The notes: a model not told the origin generated them from the letters alone. A DNA stretch of 64,000 nt from Viola odorata (GCA_963691705.1 OY829539.1:55092327-55156326); one strand, 5' to 3'; shown: positions 22,369-34,477, numbered from the stretch's first letter. Made by a program: numbers and translations.

Positions 22369-23630
22369 TAAATGATAAAATATAAAAGTAAAAATCAAAG
22401 ACTTTGTGACTATAGGTTTTTCATTTATTGGGTTTTCTTAAGCGATTCTTATCAACCTCAAATCACAGAAAAGATTTGTATGACAACCAATCATCGATTT
22501 TTGTTGTTGTTGTTGTTGTTCATGAATCTTTGACCAGACCAACCACATGCTACACTAGTTGAAATAAGGGGATATCTGTTTACCCTCTCGAACTTTCGAT
22601 CAAAGTTAAATACCCCATTTAATTATTATTTTTAAATACTCTCCTGAATTATTTAAATATTTCAAATCAACCCATCTATTAACTTTCTATCCAAACTTAT
22701 TAACCACTTAATAAAAATAGTATATATTAACAAGTTAAATTACAATCTCAGTCTTTTTATCACTTGATAATATTTTTTAGAAATATATATATTTCAATAC
22801 TACATATATAATTAAATATATATTCTAGACCAACCACGTGCTACACCCTTTGAAATAAAGGGTAATTGCAGAAAAACCCCCTATACTATCGTGAAAAACA
22901 GAAACTTCCCCCGTCTTTCAAATTTTTTATTCCGCCTCCCCTAAACTATGGGTGTACACGGGCCAGTTCTTGGGCTAGAATCGGACCGAATCGGAATTAC
23001 CGGTTCTCGTCCAAGATAGAATCGGACGTCGGGGCCGGTTCTAAATTTTCCGGGTCGGACCGGGCCGGTTCCAGTTCTGACCCGGAATTTTAATTTTTAA
23101 AAAAAATAACATTTAAAATATAAAAGAAAAAAAATGAGGACTTTTAAGGCACTCCCCAAAATAGGCGTTTGTCGCTATTTGAGACAAGCGCACGGTATTC
23201 TTTAGCAAAAGGCGAAAGAATAATTTTGGTCTAAATGGGCTCAAACTTTTGATGTATATAGCATTCGAAAGCGATATAGTTCTTGTGTTTGAGCGATGTG
23301 GTATTCCTTCCATTTGCTTTTTAAATTTTTATTATTAATTAATCATCTTACTTTTGGGCCTCACTTGTCCATATGTATTGGGCCATTAACCATGGCCTTC
23401 TTGCATCCACTCTTTCCAATTTTCCCATCCCTCCCAAATAATAAAAACATCAAGTGCTCAAGAAGAAAAGAAAGGAATAACAACATTATAACAAAAATAT
23501 AAAATATTTAACCGTATATTTCCTCAGATATTCTCTTTGTCCGTTACAAACATACAAGTAAGAGATTAATTATTTCACTCAAGCATTTTCGGTCCTTAAA
23601 ATATGACTGTTCTTTTAATATTATTTTTAA

Positions 23631-24560
23631 TTTTATGACAATTGATAATAATTAATAGCTATATTATTAATAATTAATGGTCTTACTTTATACATATTAA
23701 CTATATAAATGGCTATTACAATTTACAATAATACATTACTTGTACAATTAAAATTGCGTAATACATTAATACTTTAAACATTAATACAATTTAAATTAAA
23801 AGCATAAAACTCTAAACAATTAGTAAATTTTAATTCTATGACAATTGATAATAATTAATAGTCTTACTTTATACATATTAACTATATAAATGGCTATTAC
23901 AATTTACAATAATATATTACTAGTATGTGTCATCTTAACTATATAAATGGCTATTACAAAATTATTTCTTAGTTTATATAACGTCCTTAATAAAATTTTG
24001 GTATTTAAAATAACAAATAAAAAGAAAAAATGAGGACTTTTAATTGATTTTAAAAGAAATAAAAGGAAAAATACATAATACATTAGTAATTTAAACATTA
24101 ATACAGTTTAAATTAAAAGCATAAAACTCTAAACAACTAGTAAATTTTAATTTTATGACAATTGATAATAATTAATAACTATATTATTAATAATTAATAG
24201 TCTTACTTTATACATATTAACTATATAAATGGCTATTACAATTTACAATAATATATTACTAGTATGTGTCATCTTAACTATATAAATGGCTATTAAAATA
24301 TTATTTCTTAGTTCATATAACGTACTTAAAAAAAATTGTATTTAAAATAATAAATAAAAAGAAAAAATGAGGACTTTTAATTGAGTTTAAAAGAAAAAAA
24401 AGGAAAAATGCATAATACATTAGTAATTTAAACATTAATACAATTTAAATTAAAAGTATAAAACTCTAAACAATTAGTAAATTTTAATTTTATCACAATT
24501 GATAATAATTAATAGCTATATTATTAATAATTAATGGTCTTATTTTATACATATTAATTA
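23631..24560 (+). repeat. Tandem repeats inside the hAT-like element
   Basis: Four tandem units beginning GACAATTGATAATAATTAAT (near 23637, 23839, 24158 and 24495), of about 200-340 bp. They share TATACATATTAACTATATAA and AATTTAAATTAAAAG blocks. The two longer units also carry an AAAATGAGGACTTTTAATTG segment. The same arrangement recurs at 49550-50500 and 53890-54850. Confidence 0.85.
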
Positions 24561-24668
24561 CAATTTACAACTATATTACTAGAAAAAAATATATATATGC
24601 ATGAGGAATTTTAATATAGTATAGAAGGAAAAAAGAAAGAGGAGGAGTTAAGTTTAGAAAAAAAAATT

Positions 24669-24741
24669 GTGGAAGCTAAGAGGATTTGAACCTCTCCCCT
24701 TTAATATAATAAGTGATGAGTTAACCATTAAACCAAATGGA
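24669..24741 (-). ncRNA. tRNA-like Pol III module in hAT-like element, copy 1
   Basis: On the minus strand a perfect B box (GGTTCAAATCC, 24682-24692) sits in a five-pair T stem (AGAGG/CCTCT), and an A-box-like TGGTTTAATGG is at 24725-24735, in tRNA order. An acceptor stem does not pair well, so it is a degenerate tRNA-related sequence rather than a working tRNA gene. Three copies in the window keep both boxes. Confidence 0.55.
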
Positions 24742-24755
24742 AACTTTGATATTAT

Positions 24756-24759
<4 letters not shown>

Positions 24760-24794
<35 letters not shown>
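24760..24794. repeat. (AT)n microsatellite
   Basis: Pure AT dinucleotide run beside the tRNA-like module; much shorter in the equivalent place at 55036-55055. Confidence 0.9.
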
Positions 24795-24796
<2 letters not shown>

Positions 24797-24969
24797 CCGG
24801 TTCTACCGGTTCTCCGGGCCGGTTTAAGGGTAGGAGAACCGGACCGAACCCAAACTTTCCGGTCCGCGTCAAAAAAAAAAAACCCCGAGCCATTCCATTC
24901 CGGTCCGGAGTCTAAAAAAGGACGGTTCCGGTCCGGTTTTTGGTCCGGCCCGGTTCTTGTACACCCCTA

Positions 24970-25896
24970 CCCTGAACTTTGGGTCCACGACAAATGCTAG
25001 GACTCCGTCAGTCTACGCTCCGTTCCGTTACTTTTTACCTTTGACTGCCCATTTCAACTTATTTACCATAAAGCCATTATGTATTAAATAATATATTTAA
25101 TTTAATAAATATAGAAAAATAATATAATTAATTTTAAAAATTTTAAAAATAATATAATTAATTTTAAAATTCAGAAATTAATGAAATTAATTTTAAAAAA
25201 TCCATAAAAATACTATAATTATTTTTAAAAATTCAGAAAAAATGTAAAAATAACAAAAATATAAAAATTTCAAAAACAAATGTTAATGTTTTTTGGGGAA
25301 CATTTTTTTTGGAATTTGTATATTTTTTGGAATTTTTAAGATTTTTTATGTTATTTTTACTTTATTTTTGGAATTTGCATGCTCTTTGGAATTTTTATAT
25401 TTTTTTAGGAATTTTTACGCTTTTTATATTGTTATATTTAATAACAAAAATATATATACACGCCACACTACATATATAATTCATAAATAAAAAATACTGA
25501 TTGATAAAAAATAAAAATAAAAATAAAATGCCCACTTGTATAGTATTAAAATAATATAATAAACCAATTTTAAAAAGAAAATATTTACTCATTAATTGTT
25601 CACACCTCGCACCACCTAAAATGCCCACTTTCCCTTTTTTTAATTATCAATTTTAATCACAAGATGGCTTATTAATATGGGAGCAAGATTCTTTTCATTC
25701 TTCAGGCTTATTATTAATTACAATAGTAAAATTCAAACTCATTAGTTAAGTAATAGAATCCATATATACTAATAAGTTGAATTACATCCTTATCCACAAA
25801 TTTTTTTTTTCACTTGATAATAATAAATATTCAATACTACATATATAATTAAATATATATTCAAGAGCAACCACGTGCTACAGCATTTGAAATAAT
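24970..25896. other. X'/Y1 junction region, AT-rich
   Basis: No coding frame. 25120-25552 contains an imperfect inverted repeat of AAAAATTC/GGAATTTTT motifs and is missing from the equivalent position at 55380. Confidence 0.6.
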
Positions 25897-27249
25897 GATC
25901 CCTTAGAAGGATCCGTGCGGACGGGCGTGTATGAATGGAACTATGGCCGTTAGATAGTATTTGAGATCTGCGTCATCCATTATAACCTAGATACTCTCGC
26001 ATGTCCGTTTGCTATCTTCTCCACCTTTTATGCTATGTATAATGTATTTCTTTCTAACAACAAAACTAACTTCTTTCACATGTCCGTTAGAGATAAAATG
26101 AATATTTTATTTCCTTAGACACTGATACTGAAACTCAGATAAATTAAAAAATATACTACACAAATACCAAATATATAAGTTCTTTTCTTCTTCTTTTTAA
26201 CAAATGTAGAAGTCTATAATTAAGCTACATGTACTATCATCGGTAGAAATTCAAACACAGATTTAAATTTCACCTCCACCTATTAAAAAAACTAAGCTAC
26301 GCTAACAAATGCTGCTTAAAAAAGAGCCCAATCCTAAAACTAAAATTCTTTCTAAAAAATTCAGAAGCACTCGCAAAAAGCTCCATGCTCTGACTGAGAT
26401 AAACCCTCCTTACCTTTTGTATTTGGAACGATATTAGAAATGGGGGATTTCTTTTCAAGGCGAATAAGTATTATTATCACTTACAATAATAAGGGTCAAA
26501 CTTATTAGCTACGTAATAAAAATACCTCGGTCAAATTAAATATATATCTTGAGTATTGAACTTTTTTTTTTGGTTCATGAATATTTGATCAGATCAACCG
26601 CTTGCTACAGTAGTTGAAATAAGGGGAATATCTCGGTCAAACTTAAATACCCCCTTTGATTTATAATTAAAAAATTCTTCAAATACCTCTCTAAACTATT
26701 TAGATGCTTTAGATCAATTCATATGTTAATTTTTTCATCCAAAGTGATTATAAATAATGACTCATTTCAGAAAATTAGAAATGAAGATTAAAGGGTTAGC
26801 AAGTAAACTCCTTAAAATATTTTTTGAAAATTATTTATGTAATTTCTTAATTTTTTAAAAGAAGTAAATTTCTAATTGATTATAACCTTATTAACTTATC
26901 TAATACTTATCATAAAATTTAAATTTACATAATCCCCTCTGTGACACACTCTGTCCTATTGGAAGAAATTCAAAAGGTCATCCAAATGTCGAAGTCTAGA
27001 ACCAAGCCACGTGATCTACCGTCGATACCATCAAAATTAATTAAGAAATACAACTTAAAATGATTCACAATGGGTTTGCAGATAGTAGTAAGAGGTATAT
27101 TTATTAACAATTGGGGAGTTTAATTTGTTTGTAAGATTCTAAAAACAAGTAAAGTAGATGAAAGGATTTTGGGTCAGTTTCTAGGCCAAGAATGTTGATG
27201 AGATATTGTGAAAATAGTTATAAGATGATTCCTAATAAGAGCATCACCG

Positions 27250-27830
27250 AGTTATGTTTCTAATTGTTCGATCATTGATTCAAAGTTATTCATTTCTATT
27301 TTACAGAGTTGTTATAGAACTCAGTTATACTTCTTAGGATCCCTACTTCCCTCTTATATTAAATTACCTAAATAGGCACTCTATTAGGTAATCATAATCA
27401 ACTAGCACTTGTTGGTTAAAGGGTTTACAAAATTGATTGATTCAAAAAAGGGGAAGACAACTCCTAACCCAGGATCCTCGGTTGCCAATCGTGTCTGAAT
27501 TAGATCACTTGGTTTCTCTAATCTTCACAAGATTAGTTGTCTGCTTATATCTATTCGAATTTGACGTCTACTGTCACCTTTAAGACCGACTTCAACTAAT
27601 CAGATTAGGACTTGGATTGGAAAAATCTAAACCTAACTTGAAAAGCGATTTGTTTTTGCAGAAACCTCATGAATGAAAATATAGAAATCAATTATAAAAA
27701 AACATTTAGATATCATGAAACAAGAATGACCATAACTCTACTGCCCTTATTAGAAATTAAAGATTTAGTTAGACATTGACATTGATGAAGAAAATATAAT
27801 AATCAATTTCATAAAAATAGTAATCTGTAA
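27250..27830 (-). repeat. Old Athila-LTR-like fragment in Y1
   Basis: Shares the order and short blocks CTTGTTGGTTAAAGGGTTTA, GGGGAAGACA and GAGACTAGTT-like motifs with 37660-38160 of the young Athila LTR, at clearly lower identity. It occurs in all four Y blocks, so it predates their duplication. Confidence 0.6.
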
Positions 27831-28715
27831 TTTTCCAAATCGGAAATCATAGAGCAAGATGTTCACAAAATAAAACTCAGATAACTGATAGAGGAGAAGC
27901 CTGTTCTCCAAAGAATTCTTGTAGCGTTTGATTTTCGGAATGCTACTTTCCCATCTTGGAATCACTCTCCCAAGAGAGTGATACCCGGGAGAGTGATTAG
28001 GGGAATGTTAGTTTTTTGTGTTTGATTGAGATTTAAGATTCCCAGGAAAGTAACATTCTTGTGTTTGTTTTGTATTCAGGAATCCTAAAGGAAAGTAAAG
28101 CAAATAATTATTTTATCTTTTTTTATATTTGTGTCTTTGTTATCTTGTTCATAATTTAGCTTTATGAACCTTGTTTATCCGAACTTTAAAATATATGTGC
28201 TCTATCCTTGCTCTTCTATTTTTTTGTTGGTTTTCAGTAACCCGGATAAACACATTTTTTATTTACGACACAATATTATTAAAAATATTATAAGGTAACC
28301 TAAGAATTTGATCGTTTATTAAAGTTTCTATTTTGATCTCCATGGATTATTATTATTAAAAAATTTATACCTTCAGGAAACTTTCATTTGAACCCAATCT
28401 TATGAAACAACAATGCCGAGAATTATTTTCCTTGAATAAATTGCTAATTAAATATAAAATTAGAAAATTAAAATGAGGACATATTTAGATAAAGCATAAG
28501 AAAGGGCACTTTTATTCAACTGATGATACAAGTTTACACATATGAGAAGGAAGCATCTGAATTGCTCATGACTTAACTAATTAATTTTTGGTATTTTCAC
28601 AACCATATTATCGCTTCCTTCATTTTAATTAAAGAGAGAAAGACAAACAAATTAAAGGAAAGAAACATTGAAACAACACGAATGCCCTAATAATAGTATG
28701 TTGTTTTAGTTGGCA

Positions 28716-28898
28716 AGAGAGTTCAGGTAGCAAACTTTGTTCTTGCAAGAGCACCCAGCAAGGCCAGATATGCAAGGAATCCAGACACAACTTTCACCGC
28801 AAGGAACACTGCCACCGAGGGCATTAAAGTTGGAGTGCTTAAGGAATGCTTCTTCGATGACTGGGTTGGAAATGAGGATCTTACCGGTGAGAGCACTA
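28716..28898 (-). pseudogene. Cyclotide pseudogene 1, 3' part only (Y1)
   Basis: Matches the last 60 codons of the complete gene at 43163: the end of the pro-region, the whole six-cysteine domain and the SLAN tail with TAA. It lacks promoter, start codon, ER signal and the first half of the pro-region. Relative to the complete gene, loop 3 reads SGLAG instead of SSIAG, and the pro-region has a Leu-to-Phe change (EEAFLK). The upstream end joins the remnant of an Athila LTR at the triplet ACT. No Met in frame, so no product is expected. Confidence 0.9.
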
Positions 28899-29426
28899 CG
28901 GAAAGAAGTAAGTCTGATTTAAATACCAGCTAAATCTTCCTAATCCTATTCTAACTCAAACTCTTCAAAATTCTAACAAGAAAGTAACAATGTTTTAAAT
29001 TTGAAAATAAAATCGCAAATACAAAAGAGGGAGATCCCATATAGGATTCTTCAAAAGATTGGCTTCAAATCCCTCTAGATTTTCTGGACAGTTGCGACTT
29101 GCCAGCTTACAAGGCCCATGTGAAGCGAGGCCCAAAAGGTCGCGCCGCTGCTCTCTCAAGATTTGCCTATCGCGAATGAGTCTTGGCCAAGCTTGCGGCC
29201 AAGACGAAGTGGTGCTCGATACTCCGGTGCGCATAGGTGTCTTGGCCAAGCTCTAGGCCAAGACGATCTATAAATCAGCTTGAAAGCTCCAGAATCAAAA
29301 TTCTCCACCGAAATGCCTCCAAACCAGAACTGTCAAAGTATGAGGAGAAAAAGGAAAATCAATAGATTTATTGCCCAAATAACAAGTAAATGGGCAGTAA
29401 AAATATGATTAAATGCAATATAATCA
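28899..29426 (-). repeat. Truncated Athila LTR in Y1
   Basis: Equivalent to the outer third of the LTR at 37283-38807 (U3 side on the minus strand). The rest of the Athila/TRIM insertion is missing. Confidence 0.85.
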
Positions 29427-29430
29427 TATA

Positions 29431-29691
29431 CGCCCTCCGGACACAATTAAATGACGTTTTAGAATAGTAAAAATTCGTAGGACAATGATCTTTGATCTTA
29501 TTTTATTCTACATTGTTTCATTTTTACTCCTAATTTCCACTCAAATTACCACACCATCATCAAATTGGGTTGATTCATAAAAAAAAAATAGTCATTTGCA
29601 CAAAATATATGCTTCGGGATGCATAAAATGACAAGTATTATGAACAGTAAAAATCCGTAGAAAAGTGACAATTATTTGTGTCCAGAGGTTG
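29431..29691. mobile_element. Stowaway-like MITE in Y1
   Basis: 261 bp with TA on both sides (29429-29430, 29692-29693). Ends CGCCCTCCGGACAC / GTGTCCAGAGGTTG. Related to but diverged from the X-block MITE, opposite orientation. It lies four bases from the Athila LTR end. Also in Y2, absent in Y4. Confidence 0.85.
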
Positions 29692-30468
29692 TATATACTA
29701 AGAATTATTTTTTTGACAAAATTTGCAAAATGACAGCTCGAGATTCTTTCTATTGTGGTTTTCAATGAGGTTGATTTCTCCCAATGGATTGGGATGCTTT
29801 TACACTTCACATGTGGTGCGTGGAATGGTTTCTTATTTTCAATTCTTTTTTCTCTCATATTGGAGGAACACTTCATATTTTATATTATGTTCGTATCGAA
29901 CTCATTTTTAATACTAATAGTCAATGAATACCCATATGATGCTTGTCTGACTCACTAATTCTCGTAATTTACTTTTTTTTATCATAATTCTACATAAAAA
30001 AGAGGGAAGTCTTGGAAGCCTTCTCGCAGAGAGAAACAATCCTTATTAATTACTGAATTCGAAGATTTATAAAATAATAATTATAATGATGGTATTTAGT
30101 CTTTCAAAAAGTCTACTTTAGATTAACAATTCTGATCACTATCACATGTGATCCACTGCCAACCTCATTTCATCACAATTTTTTTGAAAATCTTTCATTA
30201 AATATATTTAAATTAGAGGATTATAACAAATTTGAAGGGTTTATAATTGGATAAATACTTTGGTAAATACTACAAAATTATAATTTTAGAAAAAAATATC
30301 TTATGTAAATAAAAAATATTGATTGATAAAAAATAAAAATAAAAATAAAATGCCCACTTGTATACTAATAAAAAGATCGAATTCATTAGTTATATAATAA
30401 AAACGACATATACTAATAAGTTGAATTACAACTTTATTTTCCGTCTCTTTTATCACTTGATAATATTC

Positions 30469-30518
<50 letters not shown>

Positions 30519-30864
30519 TATATATCTTGAATATTGAACTCTTTTTTGTTGTTGTTCATGAATCTTTAATTAGACAAACCACGTGCTATACTATTTGAAA
30601 TAAAGGGATATTTGTTTACTCACTCGAATTCTTCGTCAAATTTAAATACTCCATTTAATTATATTTTTTAAATATTCTTTTAAACTATTTAAATATTTCA
30701 AATCAACTCATCTATTAGCTTTCTATCCAAACTTATTAACTACTTAATAAAAATAGCATACGTTAACAAGTTAAATTACAGTCTCATTTATATTTTTTTT
30801 TATCACTTATATATAATTAAATATATATTCAAGAGCAACCACGTGCTACACCATTTGAAATAAT
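29692..30864. other. Cyclotide-upstream homologous region and block end, Y1
   Basis: Begins with the AAGAATTATTTTTTTG segment found 360 bp upstream of the complete cyclotide gene (43880). No gene seen. Contains (TA)n at 30474-30512. Confidence 0.7.
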
Positions 30865-33670
30865 GATCCCTTCGAAGGATCCGTGCGGACGGGCGTGTAT
30901 GAATGGAACTATGGCCGTTAGATGGTATTTGAGATCTGCGTCATCCATTATAACCTAGATACTCTCGCATGTCCGTTTGCTATCTTCTCCACCTTTTATG
31001 CTATGTATAATGTATTTCTTTCTAACAACAAAACTAACTTCTTTCACATGTCCGTTAGAGATAAAATGAATATTTTATTTCCTTAGACACTGATACTGAA
31101 ACTCAGATAAATTAAAAAATATACTACACAAATACCAAATATATAAGTTCTTTTCTTCTTCTTTTTAACAAATGTAGAAGTCTATAATTAAGCTACATGT
31201 ACTATCATCGGTAGAAATTCAAACACAGATTTAAATTTCACCTCCACCTATTAAAAAAACTAAGCTACGCTAACAAATGCTGCTTAAAAAAGAGCCCAAT
31301 CCTAAAACTAAAATTCTTTCTAAAAAATTCAGAAGCACTCGCAAAAAGCTCCATGCTCTGACTGAGATAAACCCTCGTTACCTTTTGTATTTGGAACGAT
31401 ATTAGAAATGGGGGATTTCTTTTCAAGGCGAATAAGTATTATTATCACTTACAATAATAAGGGTCAAACTTATTAGCTACGTAATAAAAATACCTCGGTC
31501 AAATTAAATATATATCTTGAGTATTGAACTTTTTTTTTTGTTCATGAATATTTGATCAGATCAACCGCTTGCTACAGTAGTTGAAATAAGGGGAATATCT
31601 CGGTCAAACTTAAATACCCCCTTTGATTTATAATTAAAAAATTCTTCAAATACCTCTCTAAACTATTTAGATGCTTTAGATCAATTCATATGTTAACTTT
31701 TTCATCCAAAGTGATTATAAATAATGACTCATTTCAGAAAATTAGAAATGAAGATTAAAGGGTTAGCAAGTAAACTCCTTAAAATATTTTTTGAAAATTA
31801 TTTATGTAATTTCTTAATTTTTTAAAAGAATAAATTTCTAATTGATTATAACCTTATTAACTTATCTAATACTTATCATAAAATTTAAATTTACATAATC
31901 CCCTCTGTGACACACTCGGTCCTATTGGAAGAAATTCAAAAGGTCATCCAAATGTCGAAGTCTAGAACCAAGCCACGTGATCTACCGTCGATACCATCAA
32001 AATTAATTAAGAAATACAACTTAAAATGGTTCACAATGGGTTTGCAGATAGTAGTAAGAGGTATATTTATTAACAATTGGGGAGTTTAATTTGTTTGTAA
32101 GATTCTAAAAACAAGTAAAGTAGATGAAAGGATTTTGGGTCAGTTTCTAGGCCAAGAATGTTGATGAGATATTGTGAAAATAGTTATAAGATGATTCCTA
32201 ATAAGAGCATCACCGAGTTATGTTTCTAATTGTTCGATCATTGATTCAAAGTTATTCATTTCTATTTTACAGAGTTGTTATAGAACTCAGTTATACTTCT
32301 TAGGATCCCTACTTCCCTCTTATATTAAATTACCTAAATAGGCACTCTATTAGGTAATCATAATCAACTAGCACTTGTTGGTTAAAGGGTTTACTAAATT
32401 GATTGATTCAAAAAAGGGGAAGACAACTCCTAACCCAGGATCCTCGGTTGCCAATCGTGTCTGAATTAGATCACTTGGTTTCTCTAATCTTCACGAGATT
32501 AGTTGTCTGCTTATATCTATTCGAATTTGACGTCTACCGTCACCTTTAAGACCGACTTCAACTAATCAGATTAGGACTTGGATTGGAAAGATCTAAGCCT
32601 AACTTGAAAAGCGATTTGTTTTTGCAGAAACCTCATGAATGAAAATATAGAAATCAATTATAAAAAAACATTTAGATATCATGAAACAAGAATGACCATA
32701 ACTCTACTACCCTTATTAGAAATTAAAGATTTAGTTAGACATTGACATTGATGAAGAAAATATAATAATCAATTTCATAAAAATAGTAATCTGTAATTTT
32801 CCAAATCGGAAATCATAGAGCAAGATGTTCACAAAATAAAACTCAGATAACTGATAGAGGAGAAGCCTGTTCTCCAAAGAATTCTTGTAGCGTTTGATTC
32901 TCGGAATGCTACTTTCCCTCTTGGAATCACTCTCCCAGGAGAGTGATACCCGGGAGAGTGATTAGGGGAATGTTAGTTTTTTGTGTTTGATTGAGATTTA
33001 AGATTTCCAGGAAAGTAACATTCTTGTGTTTGTTTTGTATTCAGGAATCCTAAAGGAAAGTAAAGCAAATTATTACTTTATCTTTTTTTATATTTGTGTC
33101 TTTGTTATCTTGTTCATAATTTAGCTTTATGAACCTTCTTTATCCGAACTTCAAAATATATGTGCTCTATCCTTGCTCTTCTATTTTTTTGTTGGTTTTC
33201 AGTAACCCGGATAAACACATTTTTTATTTACGACACAATATTATTAAAAATATTATAAGGTAACCTAAGAATTTGATCGTTTATTAAAGTTTCTATTTTG
33301 ATCTCCATGGATTATTATTATTAAAAAATTTATACCTTCAGGAAACTTTCATTTCAACCCAATCTTATGAAACAACAATGCCGAGAATTATTTTCCTTGA
33401 ATAAATTGCTAATTAAGTATAAAATTAGAAAATTAAAATGAGGACATGTTTAGATAAAGCATAAGAAAGGGCACTTTTATTCAACTGATGATACAAGTTT
33501 ACACATATGAGAAGGAAGCATCTGAATTGCTCATGACTTAACTAATTAATTTATGGTATTTTCACAACCATATTATCGCTTCTTTCATTTTAATTAAAGA
33601 GAGACAGACAAACAAATTAAAGGAAAGAAACATTGAAACAACACGAATGCCCTAATAATATTATGTTGTT

Positions 33671-33865
33671 TTAGTTGGCAAGAGAGTTCAGGTAGCAAAC
33701 TTTGTTCTTGCAAGAGCACCCAGCAAGGCCAGATATGCAAGGAATCCAGACACAACTTTCACCGCAAGGAACACTGCCACCGAGGGCATTAAAGTTGGAG
33801 TGCTTAAGGAGTGCTTCTTCGATGACTGGGTTGGAAATGAGGATCTTACCGGTGAGAGCACTAAT
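33671..33865 (-). pseudogene. Cyclotide pseudogene 2, 3' part only (Y2)
   Basis: Retains 65 codons including stop: the end of the pro-region, the complete mature domain with six Cys in the bracelet spacing (loop 3 SGLAG), the ligation Asn and the SLAN tail. At ACTAAT (33860-33865) it runs into the LTR of a TRIM. Upstream, the cyclotide frame meets a TAA inside the TRIM with no Met between, so it cannot be translated from there. The promoter and first 48 or so codons are lost. The same breakpoint occurs in Y4. Confidence 0.92.
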
Positions 33866-34046
33866 TGTTGGAGAAATAAAGACCCACCCGAATTTCTTTT
33901 AATGGACTGATATTGTCCGCTTTGGGCCTGATCCCGCATGGTTTTCACAAAAGACCTCATTCCATTAAGAAGATCCACTCCTCTTATATTTGGTATTTAT
34001 TTCTTTTTTCTTTCCGATGTGGGACTTTAGTTCGCACACCCCAATA
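33866..34046 (-). repeat. TRIM LTR 1 (Y2)
   Basis: 181 bp; abuts the cyclotide fragment at ACTAAT. Right end mutated to CCAATA. Confidence 0.85.
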
Positions 34047-34477
34047 ATCTCCCCCTCGAACTAAGTACCACCAAGCCCACCATCTGAGCCCGACAATCTC
34101 CCTCTCGAACGAAGCCCTACATAGTCCTCAACAGGACCCACCGACTTCAAGTTCCTCTAGGAGATTCACTGTACTTAAAGTTCAACCTCAAACTGAGCAA
34201 GCCCACCAATTTGGCCCATCAACTTGCACGAGGTATGGAATTCACCCATCATACTTCAGGCTCAATCTATTGGCCCACTAATCAACTTGCACGAAGTATG
34301 GAAATCACCCATCATACTTCGGGCTCAATCTATTGGCCCATCAGTTTGGAGATTCGTTGTGTGTCGCCACTAAACCAGACCCCGTGCACTGGGTCTGGGC
34401 CATCATCAACATACTCGTCCCACCAATCCATCGGATCTAGTTCACAAGCCCATCGAACCATCAGCTCCGCTACCATT

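Larger units (their letters stand above)
22947..24969 (+). mobile_element. hAT-like non-autonomous element, X' copy
   Basis: 2023 bp. Ends are TATGGGTGTACAC (one change from TAGGGGTGTACAC) and TGTACACCCCTA. The 8-bp flanks CCCTAAAC / CCCTGAAC match except for one base. Terminal regions are rich in CCGG/GGTCCGG subterminal repeats. There is no transposase. The inside holds AT-rich tandem repeats and a tRNA-like module. TIR sequence plus 8-bp duplication fit the hAT superfamily. Confidence 0.8.
21362..25896 (+). repeat. X block copy 1 (X'), left end replaced by element B
   Basis: Collinear with 46745-50672 and 51148-55724. It starts in mid-unit at the insertion point of element B. It lacks about 540 bp present in the other two copies (46826-47385), with a short filler at 21441-21455. 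It carries a Stowaway-like MITE, a hAT-like element and an AT-rich inverted-repeat stretch (25120-25552) that is absent from the block at 50674-55724. Confidence 0.85.
25897..30864 (-). repeat. Y block copy 1 (Y1), duplicated cyclotide locus
   Basis: Begins GATCCCTTAGAAGGATCC and is collinear with Y2, Y3 and Y4. It contains an old Athila-LTR-like fragment, a truncated cyclotide gene, a remnant of the young Athila LTR, a MITE and a cyclotide-upstream segment. The 60-codon frame seen around 31907 in Y2 is interrupted here by a stop, so I do not call it a gene. Confidence 0.85.

Noticed and set aside
23296..23502. ORF MWYSFHLL... repeated at 49208 and 53554
   Set aside because: Non-coding interior of the hAT-like element; identity is due to duplication.
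23631..24560. CRISPR-like or satellite array
   Set aside because: Units are few, of unequal length and inside a DNA transposon; no short direct repeats with unique spacers.
24669..24741. Functional tRNA gene
   Set aside because: B box and T stem are good, but the acceptor stem does not pair and no clear anticodon arm is formed, so only a tRNA-like module is claimed.
29059..29256. Paired 65-84-codon ORFs on both strands in the Athila LTR (also at 38440 and 63300)
   Set aside because: LTR sequence; both strands open because of GC-rich inverted CTTGGCCAAG motifs.
29755..29958. Short ORFs starting MVFNEVDFSQW or MVFDEFDFSRW in six places (29755, 39135, 43938, 47026, 51431, 63734)
   Set aside because: They lie in the duplicated upstream region; lengths and ends differ between copies and the copies are too young for conservation to count as evidence of coding.
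31907..32089. 60-codon ORF repeated at 56767
   Set aside because: Broken by a stop in Y1 (27061) and in Y3 (41518); no recognised domain, so treated as chance.
33688..33978. 96-codon minus-strand ORF overlapping cyclotide pseudogene 2 (also at 58549)
   Set aside because: It is the cyclotide segment read in a shifted frame and extended into the TRIM LTR; no cysteine pattern, no known domain.
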